Source: Salinisphaera dokdonensis | GTDB taxonomy: Bacteria > Pseudomonadota > Gammaproteobacteria > Nevskiales > Salinisphaeraceae | Assembly: GCF_040361215.1 (NCBI RefSeq) | Contig: NZ_APND01000002.1 | Span: forward strand, 248,001-312,000 | DNA: 64,000 nucleotides | Reading direction: 5' to 3' | Part shown: one piece after another, positions 24,381-33,472 of the stretch | Position numbering within the stretch: position 1 is the stretch's first letter | How the letters are laid out: each line of letters starts with the position of its first letter | Translations under genes and position numbers: made by a program | Notes under the pieces: model-generated | What the model saw: only the letters and a program-made list of their open reading frames with translations | Databases searched by the model: none | What the model was told of the DNA's origin: nothing

Positions 24381-26075
24381 TCATTGCCGCGAGGCATGCA
24401 GTTCGGTGCTCGCCGCCGCGTCCCGGCAGCCGCTGAAGATATCGGCGTCTGGCTTGTAGATCGACGTCCGCACCGCGAACAGCCCGAGCACCGAGTCGAA
24501 CAGGTTGTCCTGCGAGTAGGCGTTGCCGGCGACCTGCGTCAGGCAGCCGCGATCCATGCCGAAACGCGTCGAGAACCAAGCCAGCGCGGGTACATGGGTC
24601 TGTACCGCCGGTGCGAGCGCGTAGGGAAAGCCGTGCAGGTAAAGTCCGCTCTCGCCCAGCGACTCGCCGTGATCGGAGAGATATAGCAACGCGGTGGCGT
24701 CCTGGTTCCGCCGGGCATCCTGGTCGAGCAGGCCGATGATCTGGTCGAGCACATGGTCGGTATAGACAATCGTATTGTCATAGGCGTTGATGATCGCCTG
24801 GCGATCGCAGTCCTGCGGCAGATTGCTTGAACACACGGGCGTGAAGCGCTCGAAGCGATCGGGATAGCGCTTGTAGTACTCCGGGCCGTGGCTGCCCTGC
24901 TGGTGCAGCACGACAAGCAGATCGCCCTTGGCGGCATCGATCCGCTCCTGTAATCCCTGCAGCAGGATCTCGTCGTGGCATTCGCCGTCGCCGCACAGAG
25001 CGGGGTCGTCCGTGTCGGACACATCCTCGCTGGGGACACGGGCACAAACGCCCTTGCAACCCGAGTTGTTGTCGCGCCAGAGCACGCTCACCCCGGCATG
25101 GGCGAGGACATCGAGCAGGCCTTCGGTATGACGGGCCTGGTACTCGTCGTAATCGCCGCGATCGAGCCGCGAGAACATGCAGGGCACCGACACCGACGTC
25201 GACGTGCCGCAGGAGGAGAATTTCGGGAAGTTGACCAGATCGCGCTTCGCGAGCCGCGGATTGGTGTTCCGCGCGTAGCCATTGAGCGAGAAATTGGCGG
25301 CACGCGCGGTTTCGCCGACCACCAGCACGACGACCCGGCGCGACGTTCCGACCGGGCGTTGCTGATGGGCGTCGCGACCGAGCGGCGCCACCGGCGTGTT
25401 GGCCGCTTCGGCGGTCTGCATCGCCGTATCCACCGCGGCATAGAGCGGATAGGTCGGGTTGATCAGATAGCGCAGTTCGCGGTGCTCACGCAGGACCAGC
25501 GAGAAGTCCTTGTAGTGCGCGTAGACGCTGACGCCCAACACGCCCACCGCGAGCGTCACGGTGAGCGCGCGAATGCCCAGCTCGCGCCAGAACGGGCGGT
25601 AGCGGATGCGCCATGCCAGCACGACAAGCGACGGCAGGATCGCGGTCAGCAGCAGGTGCCCCACCAGCCGCGCGCTGAACAGACCGGACGCCTCTGCGCT
25701 GTCGGTCTCGAGTACGTTGTGGATCATCGTGTCGTCGATGGCCACGCCGTAGACGTTCATGAAATAGCTGGCCAGCGAGGCGACGCACAGCAACGCGATG
25801 ATCGCCGGCTTGAACAGATAACGCAGGCCGAACAGCGATACCAGCAGCACGAAGAAAGCGAGCATGGCAGCTGCCAGCGACAGGCCGAAACCCAAATTGC
25901 GCGCCATGCCGATATCGGCTGCCGCGATCACCGCTTTCCAGAACGCGGTATTCAGAAAGATCGCCAGAAACGCCGCCACCGCGAGCGTCAGCCCCGCAGT
26001 ACCGCTTTCCGGGCGCGGCAACGCATGCAGAAAACGACGCAGGCGTGAAGAGAATTCTGGCGTGGTCGACGACAT
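24381..26075 (-). CDS. eptA: Phosphoethanolamine-lipid A transferase, EptA/MCR family
   Basis: 564 residues: about five membrane helices (to about residue 190) and a periplasmic sulfatase-fold domain. The nucleophile Thr256 follows Glu255 in VVGETARAANFSLNGY; the zinc residues Asp468-His469 (LSDHGESLGE) and His396 (QQGSHGPEYYKRYP) are present, as are cysteines for the typical disulfides (CGTSTSVSVPC, CKGVC, CSSNLPQDC). It adds phosphoethanolamine to lipid A phosphates and so lowers binding of cationic peptides. The start MSSTTPEF is chosen over an upstream frame start at 26114. Downstream of a two-component system that probably controls it. Confidence 0.93.
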   Translation of the reverse strand: MSSTTPEFSSRLRRFLHALPRPESGTAGLTLAVAAFLAIFLNTAFWKAVIAAADIGMARNLGFGLSLAAAMLAFFVLLVSLFGLRYLFKPAIIALLCVASLASYFMNVYGVAIDDTMIHNVLETDSAEASGLFSARLVGHLLLTAILPSLVVLAWRIRYRPFWRELGIRALTVTLAVGVLGVSVYAHYKDFSLVLREHRELRYLINPTYPLYAAVDTAMQTAEAANTPVAPLGRDAHQQRPVGTSRRVVVLVVGETARAANFSLNGYARNTNPRLAKRDLVNFPKFSSCGTSTSVSVPCMFSRLDRGDYDEYQARHTEGLLDVLAHAGVSVLWRDNNSGCKGVCARVPSEDVSDTDDPALCGDGECHDEILLQGLQERIDAAKGDLLVVLHQQGSHGPEYYKRYPDRFERFTPVCSSNLPQDCDRQAIINAYDNTIVYTDHVLDQIIGLLDQDARRNQDATALLYLSDHGESLGESGLYLHGFPYALAPAVQTHVPALAWFSTRFGMDRGCLTQVAGNAYSQDNLFDSVLGLFAVRTSIYKPDADIFSGCRDAAASTELHASRQ

Positions 26076-26198
26076 GGGCAGCGTGCTCGCGAGCGGATGG
26101 ACCTGGAAGGCCAATCCTTGCGCGCGCGCCGTGTGCCGCCCGTCCTGCTGTCGTGGGTATTGCGTTAGATCGGGCGGATCGCTGCCTGAAACGCCCGA

Positions 26199-27485
26199 CT
26201 AGTGGAAACGCAGATCGAAACGGGTGCCGGTACCGAGCGTGCTGCTGACATCGACCGTCCAGCCAAAGCGCTCACTGATGCGCTTGACCAGATACAGACC
26301 CAACCCCTGGCCCCGGCTGTGGGCACCGCGGAAACGCCGATCGAACAGCCGCGACAAGGCCGCCGGCGCGATGCCTTTGCCGTGATCGCGAATCGTCAGG
26401 CAGCCGCGATCCAGCACGATATCGATCCGCACCGTGCCGCCATGCTCGATGGCGTTGCGCAGCAGGTTGTTGACCACCGATAACAACATGCTCGCCGGCG
26501 CCGACACCTCGGCTTCGCCGCGCGCATCGAACACGATCTCGGGACACGGCTGAGCGGCGCCGGCAAACATCTCCTGCTGCATGGCAATCGCTTCGCGCAC
26601 CACCGGGCTGACCGGCGTAATACAACGCTCGTCGGTCTCTTCGCGGGCAAACAGCAGCAGCGACTCAATCAGCTCGTGCATGCGCGCGGTGGCCGAGCGC
26701 GCCCGCATCAGGCGCGTGCGCGATTTGGTCGACAGGCTGTCGTCGCCGGCAAGCAGGTCGATGGAACTGATCGCGGTCGCCAGCGGCGTGCGCAGTTCGT
26801 GGCTGGCGTCTTCGGTAAACGCCTGCTCGCGGGCGACGAACGCATCGAAGCGGTCCAGCACGCTGTCGAACGCCTCGACGATCACGTCCAGCTGGCGATC
26901 ACCGGTGGCGATACGCAGCTGCGGGCGTTGCTGGCCCGGCACCACACGCGACACCCGCTCGGCCAGGCCACGCACCGGCCGCATCACCAACTGGGACAGC
27001 CACAACGCCAGCGTCACCGCCAGAAACAGCGCGCCGAGGCCGACCACCCAGGCTACGCCGATCAGCTCTTTTTCCAGCCGTTCGACCGGGGTGAGATCAA
27101 GCAGCAGGTACAGACTCTTGTCGCCGATGTCGCGGCGCGTGGCGCCGTATTCGTACTCGGCGCCCGGCACCTCGACCTCGTGCGAGCGCCCGTCCGGCAG
27201 ATGCGCCAGCGATGGCGGCAGGCTGGCCGTGTCGCCGCGCGGCACCACGAACACCTGCAGCCCCGGCTCGGTGACCTGCAGCAGCGCCGGGTCGCGCTCG
27301 TAAAGGGCCGCGATACGGTCCATGTCGCGCGAGAGCTCGCCGTGAATCATGTCGTCCTCGAGCACGTCGAGAAATTCGGACACGGCATAGACAAAGCCGC
27401 CGAGCACGACGAACACCAGCGCCAACATCGCCAGCAGAAAACGCGGCCGTAGCCCCAGCCGTGGCAGCAGCCTAGAGCGACTCAT
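26199..27485 (-). CDS. Two-component sensor histidine kinase (PmrB-like position)
   Basis: 428 residues: membrane helix 1 (about 18-37), a periplasmic sensor of about 105 residues, helix 2 (about 143-165), HAMP linker, HisKA with phospho-acceptor His229 in EDASHELRTPL, and HATPase (N box NNLLRNAIEH, G box IRDHGKGIAP, GQGLGLYLVKRI). It overlaps the response-regulator gene by 14 nt and precedes eptA, so it plausibly senses envelope damage, cations or pH. The periplasmic domain does not let me name the signal. Confidence 0.92.
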   Translation of the reverse strand: MSRSRLLPRLGLRPRFLLAMLALVFVVLGGFVYAVSEFLDVLEDDMIHGELSRDMDRIAALYERDPALLQVTEPGLQVFVVPRGDTASLPPSLAHLPDGRSHEVEVPGAEYEYGATRRDIGDKSLYLLLDLTPVERLEKELIGVAWVVGLGALFLAVTLALWLSQLVMRPVRGLAERVSRVVPGQQRPQLRIATGDRQLDVIVEAFDSVLDRFDAFVAREQAFTEDASHELRTPLATAISSIDLLAGDDSLSTKSRTRLMRARSATARMHELIESLLLFAREETDERCITPVSPVVREAIAMQQEMFAGAAQPCPEIVFDARGEAEVSAPASMLLSVVNNLLRNAIEHGGTVRIDIVLDRGCLTIRDHGKGIAPAALSRLFDRRFRGAHSRGQGLGLYLVKRISERFGWTVDVSSTLGTGTRFDLRFH

Positions 27486-28152
27486 CGTCCGCCAGTCGGT
27501 AGCCTATGCCGTGCACGGTCTTGAGCAGCTTGGTCGGAAACGGCTTGTCGATGATGCCCCGCAGCTGGTGGATATGGCCGCGCAGCGCGGCCTCGCTGTC
27601 GGGCGGATCATCACCCCAGATGGCGCGCTCCACCGTGGCGGTGCGCACCACAGCCGGCGAGGCGCGCATGAGCAGTTCGAGCATGCGCATGCCGGTGGGC
27701 GTGAGGTCCAGACGGCGCCCGCCGCGACGCACTATCAGCGTGCGCAGGTCGAAGATCAGATCCGAAACCACCAGATGATCGGTCGCCCCGGCCGCTCGGC
27801 GCACCAGCGCCTTGAGCCGCATATGCAGTTCCTGCAAGGAGAACGGCTTGGTCAGATAGTCGTCGGCCCCGGTCTCGAAGCCGGTCAGGCGATCGCGCAG
27901 GGTATCGCGGGCGGTAAGCATGAGGATCGGCACGTTGTTGCCGGCATCCAGACGCAGCCGCTCGCATAGCGACAGCCCGTCGAGGCCGGGCAGGCTCAGA
28001 TCCAGCACCAGCACATCGTAGTTGTTGACCGCCGCGAGATGCAGGCCGGTCAGCCCATCACCGGCATAGTCGACGATATCGCCCTGCTCTTCACAGTACT
28101 CGCCGATATTGGCTGCCAGATCGTCGTTGTCTTCCACGATCAGGATATACAT
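27472..28152 (-). CDS. OmpR/PmrA-family response regulator
   Basis: 226 residues: receiver domain (1-118) with phospho-acceptor Asp51 (LVLDLSLPG), Thr80 and Lys102 (TKPF), and a winged-helix DNA-binding domain (about 130-222, TPTGMRMLELLM...VHGIGYRL). The true start is the ATG at 28152 (MYILIVEDNDD), 4 nt after the ArnT-like gene, although the frame is open to 28326. Partner of the overlapping histidine kinase. No PmrA-type direct repeat was found upstream of the operon or of eptA. Confidence 0.93.
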   Translation of the reverse strand: MYILIVEDNDDLAANIGEYCEEQGDIVDYAGDGLTGLHLAAVNNYDVLVLDLSLPGLDGLSLCERLRLDAGNNVPILMLTARDTLRDRLTGFETGADDYLTKPFSLQELHMRLKALVRRAAGATDHLVVSDLIFDLRTLIVRRGGRRLDLTPTGMRMLELLMRASPAVVRTATVERAIWGDDPPDSEAALRGHIHQLRGIIDKPFPTKLLKTVHGIGYRLADDESL

Positions 28153-28156
28153 GACG

Positions 28157-29752
28157 TCAGGCTCCAGCGTTCTGGGGAGCACGGCAAGCCGTACCGGGCG
28201 GCAGGCGGGTCGCCGCGAATTCGGAATCGTTATCGGCCAGCAGCGGCTCGAACGCCAGCCGCCGGACCAGTTCATGCCGCCTTTGCCGCGGATAGATAAG
28301 CAGCGTCGCCGCGCCTTGTCGACCAATCCAGTCGCAGACCGCGCCGATCGCCTCCAGACCCTTCACCGGCCGTTCGAGGTAGTACGAATAGTGCGCGGCG
28401 TCGATATCCCAGACCACGATCGGCATCTCCGGATCGACATGCCGCGATAACGATTCCACGAACACAAGCTCCTCGTAGCGCGCGCTGCTCCACAGGTTGG
28501 GCACCGCGCCACCCTGGAACAATCCCACGGCAAAGGCCGCCGCCACCAGCGCTGCAGCAGCCGGCGTCTGGCGGCGACGCAGCGCCCATACGGCACCAGC
28601 GACAAGCAACAGCCCGGCTGCAGCCATCAGTAACGCAGTCAGCCCGGCTTCATAGACCAGCCAGACGAGCGCCACGCCAACCACCGCGATCACGAGCCCG
28701 ACACAGACCCGCGCCCAGGCGACCCGCGTGATCGCCGCCGCCAGCAACAACATCGCCGGCGCCAGCCAGGGCAGCATGTAGATCTCGCGATACTGCGGGC
28801 CGAGCGCAAACGCCAGCATCGCGAATACGATCGTGCAGGCAAGCAGCCCGGCCGGTCTGCGCCGATCGCGCCAGGCAAGCAGCACCGCGGCCGGCAAGAG
28901 CAACGCCCACGGCAGCCAGAGCATCGGCGCGCGCAGAAGATAGAACGGGGTGAACAACCGCCACGGATCGATGGTGAGCAACGCGCCGGACAGCTGCGAG
29001 TCGCCCAGCGTCTGGCCGCCGATCGCCTGGCGCAGCAGCAGATACCAGGGCACAACCAGTGCAAGCACGATCAACAGACCGCGCACGGGGCGCAGTCGCC
29101 GCCAGAGATCGACCGCGCGCTCATCGCTCAGGACCGCGTGCAGGCTCAGACCGAGCAGAAGAATCAGCGGCGCCTGCGGCCCCTTGGTCAGCGTCGCGAA
29201 TCCGACGAGGACCCACAGCGCCCAGGCCCATCGTGCCTGCGTGGCCACGCTCGCCTGACGGCTGCCGACCCAGGCCGCGAGCACGGCCGTGGTCCAGAAC
29301 GCATAGAGCATGTCGGGCCGCGCGTTGTGGCCGTACTTGAAGGCCGCCAGTGAGGCCACGCACAGCAGCCCGGCCAGCATCCCGGTGCGGCGATCGAACA
29401 GCCGTGTGCCGATCCAGAGCGCGAGCAACGCCACGCCCATCACGGCCAGTACCGAGGGCGCGCGTGCGATACCCGCGCCGACATGGTCCTGACCGACGAA
29501 CGTTGCCATACCGGCCACTAGCCAATAGCTAAGCGGCGGCTTGGTCAGCCGGTATTCGCCGTTCAGGCGCGGCACCAGCCAATCGCCGCTTTCGAGCATG
29601 TTCTCGGCGGTCTGGGCGACATAGATCTCGTGGCTTTCCAGTGGAATCTCGCCCATGCCTCGGCCGGCCACGGCCATCGCGAGCAGCGCGATGACGATCA
29701 CTGCCAGCCATGCCGCCGGCGCTCCGCCGGTCAAGCGAGACCGCACGCTCAT
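28157..29752 (-). CDS. ArnT-like lipid-linked sugar transferase (PMT_2/GT83 type)
   Basis: A 531-residue polytopic enzyme with about 12 membrane segments. The first periplasmic loop holds ESHEIYVAQTAENMLESGDWLVPRLNGEY-type residues (Glu-Ile-Tyr, GDWLVPRLNG, TKPPLSYW), the ArnT/PMT_2 signature for transfer of a sugar from a polyprenyl-phosphate donor. In relatives the product is aminoarabinose or galacturonate on lipid A or core. No arnA, arnB or arnD is present in the window, so the sugar may differ from aminoarabinose. The ATG at 29752 overlaps the LABN gene end by 4 nt. Confidence 0.85.
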   Translation of the reverse strand: MSVRSRLTGGAPAAWLAVIVIALLAMAVAGRGMGEIPLESHEIYVAQTAENMLESGDWLVPRLNGEYRLTKPPLSYWLVAGMATFVGQDHVGAGIARAPSVLAVMGVALLALWIGTRLFDRRTGMLAGLLCVASLAAFKYGHNARPDMLYAFWTTAVLAAWVGSRQASVATQARWAWALWVLVGFATLTKGPQAPLILLLGLSLHAVLSDERAVDLWRRLRPVRGLLIVLALVVPWYLLLRQAIGGQTLGDSQLSGALLTIDPWRLFTPFYLLRAPMLWLPWALLLPAAVLLAWRDRRRPAGLLACTIVFAMLAFALGPQYREIYMLPWLAPAMLLLAAAITRVAWARVCVGLVIAVVGVALVWLVYEAGLTALLMAAAGLLLVAGAVWALRRRQTPAAAALVAAAFAVGLFQGGAVPNLWSSARYEELVFVESLSRHVDPEMPIVVWDIDAAHYSYYLERPVKGLEAIGAVCDWIGRQGAATLLIYPRQRRHELVRRLAFEPLLADNDSEFAATRLPPGTACRAPQNAGA

Positions 29753-30048
29753 GTCCCGGCCGGCGCTGATTCGGCCCGCCCGGCACGAATCAGATACAGA
29801 TTGCGAGCATAGATGAACACGCCCGTGCTCTGGCCCAGAATGAACACCGGATCGGCCCGATAGATGGCGTAGGTGAGCAGCGTCAGACCACCGGCGATGC
29901 TCAGATACCAGAACGCGACGGGGATATGGCTGCGCCGCCGCCGTTCGCTGGCGATCCACTGCACCAGAAACCGGGCCGAGAACAGCGCCTGACCAAGCAG
30001 GCCCAGCCCGATCCACACGATGTCCTGCGTCTGTAACGCGTCAAACAT
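29749..30048 (-). CDS. LABN-domain small membrane protein
   Basis: About 99 residues with three hydrophobic segments and the LpxB N-terminal-like signature FSARFLVQWIASERRR...PVAFWYLSIAGGLTLL. The domain (PF07578) also occurs alone next to GT2 and ArnT-like genes. Start at the second of two adjacent ATGs (30051, 30048) because GAGG lies 6 nt before the latter. It overlaps both neighbours (GT2 end 30041, ArnT-like start 29752). Likely a lipid-sugar flipping or assembly partner; that role is inference. Confidence 0.85.
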   Translation of the reverse strand: MFDALQTQDIVWIGLGLLGQALFSARFLVQWIASERRRRSHIPVAFWYLSIAGGLTLLTYAIYRADPVFILGQSTGVFIYARNLYLIRAGRAESAPAGT

Positions 30049-30841
30049 CATCCACCTCGTATTCGATACGACAGGCACGCCGCTGCAGCCAGTACACGCC
30101 GGCCATGTCCAGCAAACCGGTCCAGAGCCGGTTGCGCACGCCGTACTTCGACCGCCCTGCGCGCCGTGGCCGATGCGCCACCGGCACGCTGATCACGCGC
30201 GCACCGGCACGCACGAACAGCGCCGGCAGGAAGCGATGCATGTGCCGAAAACGCGGCAACGCAAGAAAATCGTCGCGGGCGAAGACCTTCAGACCACAGC
30301 CCGTATCCGGGCAGCCGTCGCCCAACAACGCGCCGCGCAGGCGGTTGGCCACGCGCGACGACAGTCGTCGCAGGGCGCTGTCGTTGCGTGTCCGGCGCCA
30401 GCCGACCACGACACAGCGGCCTGCCGGGTCATGCTGACGATAGGCGTCGACCAGTCGGGCGATATCGGCCGGCGGGTTCTGGCCGTCCCCGTCCAGCGTC
30501 GCGATCAGCGGCGCTCGCGCGGCATGGATGCCGCTGGCGAGCGCCGCGCTCTGACCACGATTCCGCGGCAGACGCACGACGCGCAAGTTGGCAACACGCC
30601 CGGCAGCGAGCGTCAGCACCGATACGGTGTCATCGGTCGAGCCGTCGTCCACGGCGATCAGCTCGTAATCGATCTGCCCGGCAAGCGCACGCTCGACCTC
30701 GGTCAGCAGCGCGGCAACGCTGTCCTGCTCGTTGTAGAAGGGAATGACCACGGCCAGGGCCGGTGCCGTAAGGCAGTCGCGATTTGGCAAACGCTTCGAT
30801 CCTCTTGCGTACCGGCCGACCAGGCGCGGCACGCTTTGCAT
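30041..30841 (-). CDS. Family 2 glycosyltransferase, polyprenyl-phosphate sugar synthase type
   Basis: 266 residues with the GT-A core: VVIPFYNEQDSVAALL near residue 30, AVDDGSTDDT, and TLDGDGQNPPAD carrying the metal-binding Asp-x-Asp. The size and the LPRNRGQSAALASG segment fit dolichyl/undecaprenyl-phosphate sugar synthases (ArnC/DPM1/RgtE-like), but unlike ArnC there is no C-terminal membrane pair. It would make the lipid-linked donor used by the ArnT-like enzyme. First gene of the run; starts at 30841 or 30856. Confidence 0.85.
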   Translation of the reverse strand: MQSVPRLVGRYARGSKRLPNRDCLTAPALAVVIPFYNEQDSVAALLTEVERALAGQIDYELIAVDDGSTDDTVSVLTLAAGRVANLRVVRLPRNRGQSAALASGIHAARAPLIATLDGDGQNPPADIARLVDAYRQHDPAGRCVVVGWRRTRNDSALRRLSSRVANRLRGALLGDGCPDTGCGLKVFARDDFLALPRFRHMHRFLPALFVRAGARVISVPVAHRPRRAGRSKYGVRNRLWTGLLDMAGVYWLQRRACRIEYEVDDV

Positions 30842-31027
30842 GCACGATGCACCCAATTATCGACAGCGCGGATCGCACAGCTGTTAGCAGAGCGTTTGTT
30901 TTCCGTTGGTTGGCAAATCCTGCAGTGATTGCCCGGCTTTCGGACGCCCCACTGACGGCATGCCCACGTTTTCCGCACGCGGCCCGGGCGAGGCTCTCGC
31001 AGGTCCTTCGCCTCAGGCCTCATTGCC

Positions 31028-31786
31028 ATGTACCAACCCTCCCGCGCTGGCCGCCGAACGGCCAGCGGTCACGCCTGCCGGGCGCCGCGCCCGTGGCATG
31101 ACGACGCTCTGTTCGTATGCCCACTGCTGGCGCTGGTGCTTGGGCTACTGATCACGCAGGGACTCGATCTGGATCGTGTTTGGGCCGACCTGCTTTTTCG
31201 GCTCGAAGGCGGGCACTGGCAATTACGCCATGCCTGGCTCACGTCGCGGGTGCTACACGAATACGGCCAGCGTTTCTCCATCGCCTGGGGTGTCGGCCTG
31301 CTCGCACTGACCGCGGTGAGCAGCTGGAGCCAGCGGCTGCGCCCCTACCGGCGCGGGCTTGTCTGCCTATGCATCGCCATCATCACCAGTCTGCTGCTGG
31401 TGTCGCTGTGCAAGCATGTGCTCGCGCTGCCCTGCCCCTGGGACTTGGCGCGCTATGGCGGCGATGTCGCCGGCGCGACCTCCTATTCCCTGCATCCCGG
31501 CGAAGTCGGCGGCTGCTTTCCGGCCGGCCATGCCGCCGGCGGCTATTGCCTGTTCGCGCTGTTCTTCTTTGCCCGCCAGTATCCGCTGGGCCGGGCGATC
31601 TGGTGGCTGGTGCCGGGAATCGTGGTCGGCATCATCTACGGTCTGGCCCAAGAGCTGCGCGGCGCGCACTTCCTGTCGCACGACATGGTCAGCGCGGGCC
31701 TGTGCTGGTTCGTCAGCTATGCGGTGTTTCGGATCGGCCTCGCGCGGACCACGGACGATCGCCCGCGCGATCAGTCGTATTCGTAG
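31028..31786 (+). CDS. PAP2-family membrane phosphatase
   Basis: 252 residues with six hydrophobic segments. PAP2 motifs: CKHVLALPCPWDLARYGG (motif 1, degenerate), GGCFPAGHAAGG (motif 2, PSGH-like with Ala for Ser) and ELRGAHFLSHDMVSA (motif 3, Arg, His, Asp). Enzymes of this subtype near eptA loci remove or transfer phosphate on lipid A or undecaprenyl pyrophosphate. It is divergent from the GT2-led operon and its 3' end overlaps the convergent beta-helix gene by 16 nt. Confidence 0.85.
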   Translation: MYQPSRAGRRTASGHACRAPRPWHDDALFVCPLLALVLGLLITQGLDLDRVWADLLFRLEGGHWQLRHAWLTSRVLHEYGQRFSIAWGVGLLALTAVSSWSQRLRPYRRGLVCLCIAIITSLLLVSLCKHVLALPCPWDLARYGGDVAGATSYSLHPGEVGGCFPAGHAAGGYCLFALFFFARQYPLGRAIWWLVPGIVVGIIYGLAQELRGAHFLSHDMVSAGLCWFVSYAVFRIGLARTTDDRPRDQSYS

Positions 31787-33324
31787 GCGCCGACGTCCAC
31801 CGCCCCGCCGTTGAAGCGCGGGCGGCCCTCGAAGTCGAGATCGCCGAAAGCGGAATCGCCGATATTCAGACCGGCGTCGATCGCGGCCGAACGGTGCCCC
31901 AGACGAAAATCCTGCACGGCGCGGGCGGCGACAAAACGCGGGTCCGCGAATAGCGAGCGCCGGTCGTTGCCGGTACCCCGTACATAGGCAGCCATGCCCT
32001 GGAAATGCTGTCCGCGCCATTGCCACTGGCCGGCCGAGCGCCCGCGCTCGGCATAGAACAGATTGTGGTCGCTGATCAGCGGCTGCGGGGTGGATTCGAC
32101 GTAATAGTTAATGAACACCGCCTGCTCGTTGGCATAGACGATATTGTTCTTGAACAGGTTGTCGCGCGCGTTGTGCTGAATCACCACCTCGCCGCCCCAG
32201 CTGCGGGCGGTATCGTTGTGATAGAAGGTGTTGTGCACAATGCGGCAGCCCTCGGCGCCGCCGACATCCGGCGCGTAGCCGCCGATCGCCAGCCCCATCG
32301 AGCGGTTGTTGTAGATCAGGTTGTTGCGAACGAGCACGTTGCGGGTCGCCTTGCCGCCGTGCTCGCTGGCGAGTTCGATGCCGATATCGTTGTCGAACAC
32401 ACGGTTGCGTTCGATCACCACATCGCGGCCGCCATCCACATAGATACCGCCTGCCGCCATCTCGCCATCAGGGTAGGCACTGTTGGCGCTGGACGTGATG
32501 CCGTGAACGGTGTTCGAGGCGATCACGCCGTTGCGGGCGATATCGAAACGCGGGTCCGGGGCCATGCCCTCGTGGCCGATCACGTCGATGCCGATATTGT
32601 TGTTGTCGTGAATATGGTTGTGCGATATCTCGAAGCCGGTCACGTTGCCGTTCACAGATACCGACTCGCTGCAGCCGGTCTTGAGATACGCGATTTCGTT
32701 GCCGCGAATACGCACCTGCGACAACGGCTCCGGTGCCCGCCGACCATAGACCGCAATGCCCAGCGCGTTGCCCTTGCAGCCCGGCTGATGGGTCTCGATC
32801 CGGGTGACACGGTTGTCGAGCAACTGGATATGGCTGCCGGCGCCGGTGACGAAAACCCCCATCGGCACGGATTTATCGCTGGATCGGAAACCGGTCAGAT
32901 GCAGGCCCTGGACCCGGACATGACTGCGATCGGCAATGGTCACCAGTCCCTGCTCGCCGCCCTCGACACGCAGGTCGCTGCCATCAATCACAGGCCGCTC
33001 GCCGGGCGCGTTGCGCAAGGTGATGAAACCGTCGCGGCGTGAGCCGGAACGTGGAAACCGCACGCGCTCCGGATAGCGGCCGTCGTGCAGATAGACGGTA
33101 TCCCCGGGCTCGGCCTGGGCCAGCGCATAAGCGATCGTCGCCCACGGCGCGTCGCGGGTGCCGGCATTCGCGTTCGCGCCATCGGGCGCGACATGGAACT
33201 GGGCGGCATGGCTACCTGCCGTGATGCACAGACACAAGACCGCGGCCACAACGCCCTGAACCGTCAGGCGCAGCGGCGTCCATGAACGGTCTCGTCGCAC
33301 ATTCGGTATCGATCGCTTTGGCAT
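31771..33324 (-). CDS. Secreted right-handed parallel beta-helix protein
   Basis: 517 residues: signal segment (about 22-41, cleavage near SHAA), a DUF1565-like opening (FHVAPDGANANAGTRDAPWATIAYALA...GDTVYLHDGRY) and from about 125 to 430 many short repeats with asparagine/valine turns (IRGNEIAY, VIASNTVHGI, VIERNRVFDN, VRNNLIYNN), i.e. a pectate-lyase/NosD-type beta helix. The end (DFRLGHRSAAIDAG...GAYEYD) matches the choice-of-anchor-Q style terminus. Probably binds or cleaves a polysaccharide; no catalytic residues can be assigned safely. Confidence 0.85.
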   Translation of the reverse strand: MPKRSIPNVRRDRSWTPLRLTVQGVVAAVLCLCITAGSHAAQFHVAPDGANANAGTRDAPWATIAYALAQAEPGDTVYLHDGRYPERVRFPRSGSRRDGFITLRNAPGERPVIDGSDLRVEGGEQGLVTIADRSHVRVQGLHLTGFRSSDKSVPMGVFVTGAGSHIQLLDNRVTRIETHQPGCKGNALGIAVYGRRAPEPLSQVRIRGNEIAYLKTGCSESVSVNGNVTGFEISHNHIHDNNNIGIDVIGHEGMAPDPRFDIARNGVIASNTVHGITSSANSAYPDGEMAAGGIYVDGGRDVVIERNRVFDNDIGIELASEHGGKATRNVLVRNNLIYNNRSMGLAIGGYAPDVGGAEGCRIVHNTFYHNDTARSWGGEVVIQHNARDNLFKNNIVYANEQAVFINYYVESTPQPLISDHNLFYAERGRSAGQWQWRGQHFQGMAAYVRGTGNDRRSLFADPRFVAARAVQDFRLGHRSAAIDAGLNIGDSAFGDLDFEGRPRFNGGAVDVGAYEYD

Positions 33325-33472
33325 GTGGTCCCGAGAAGGCGGCGAGGCATTGCCCGAAGCGGCGCGCCCGACTGTTCTAGCTATCGACCGCAGGCAGCCG
33401 CTCTTGATCGCGGACAGCCGCGCCGTACCCGTCTAGAGTAGCGTTCATCGGCCCACGACCCTTCGAACACCG

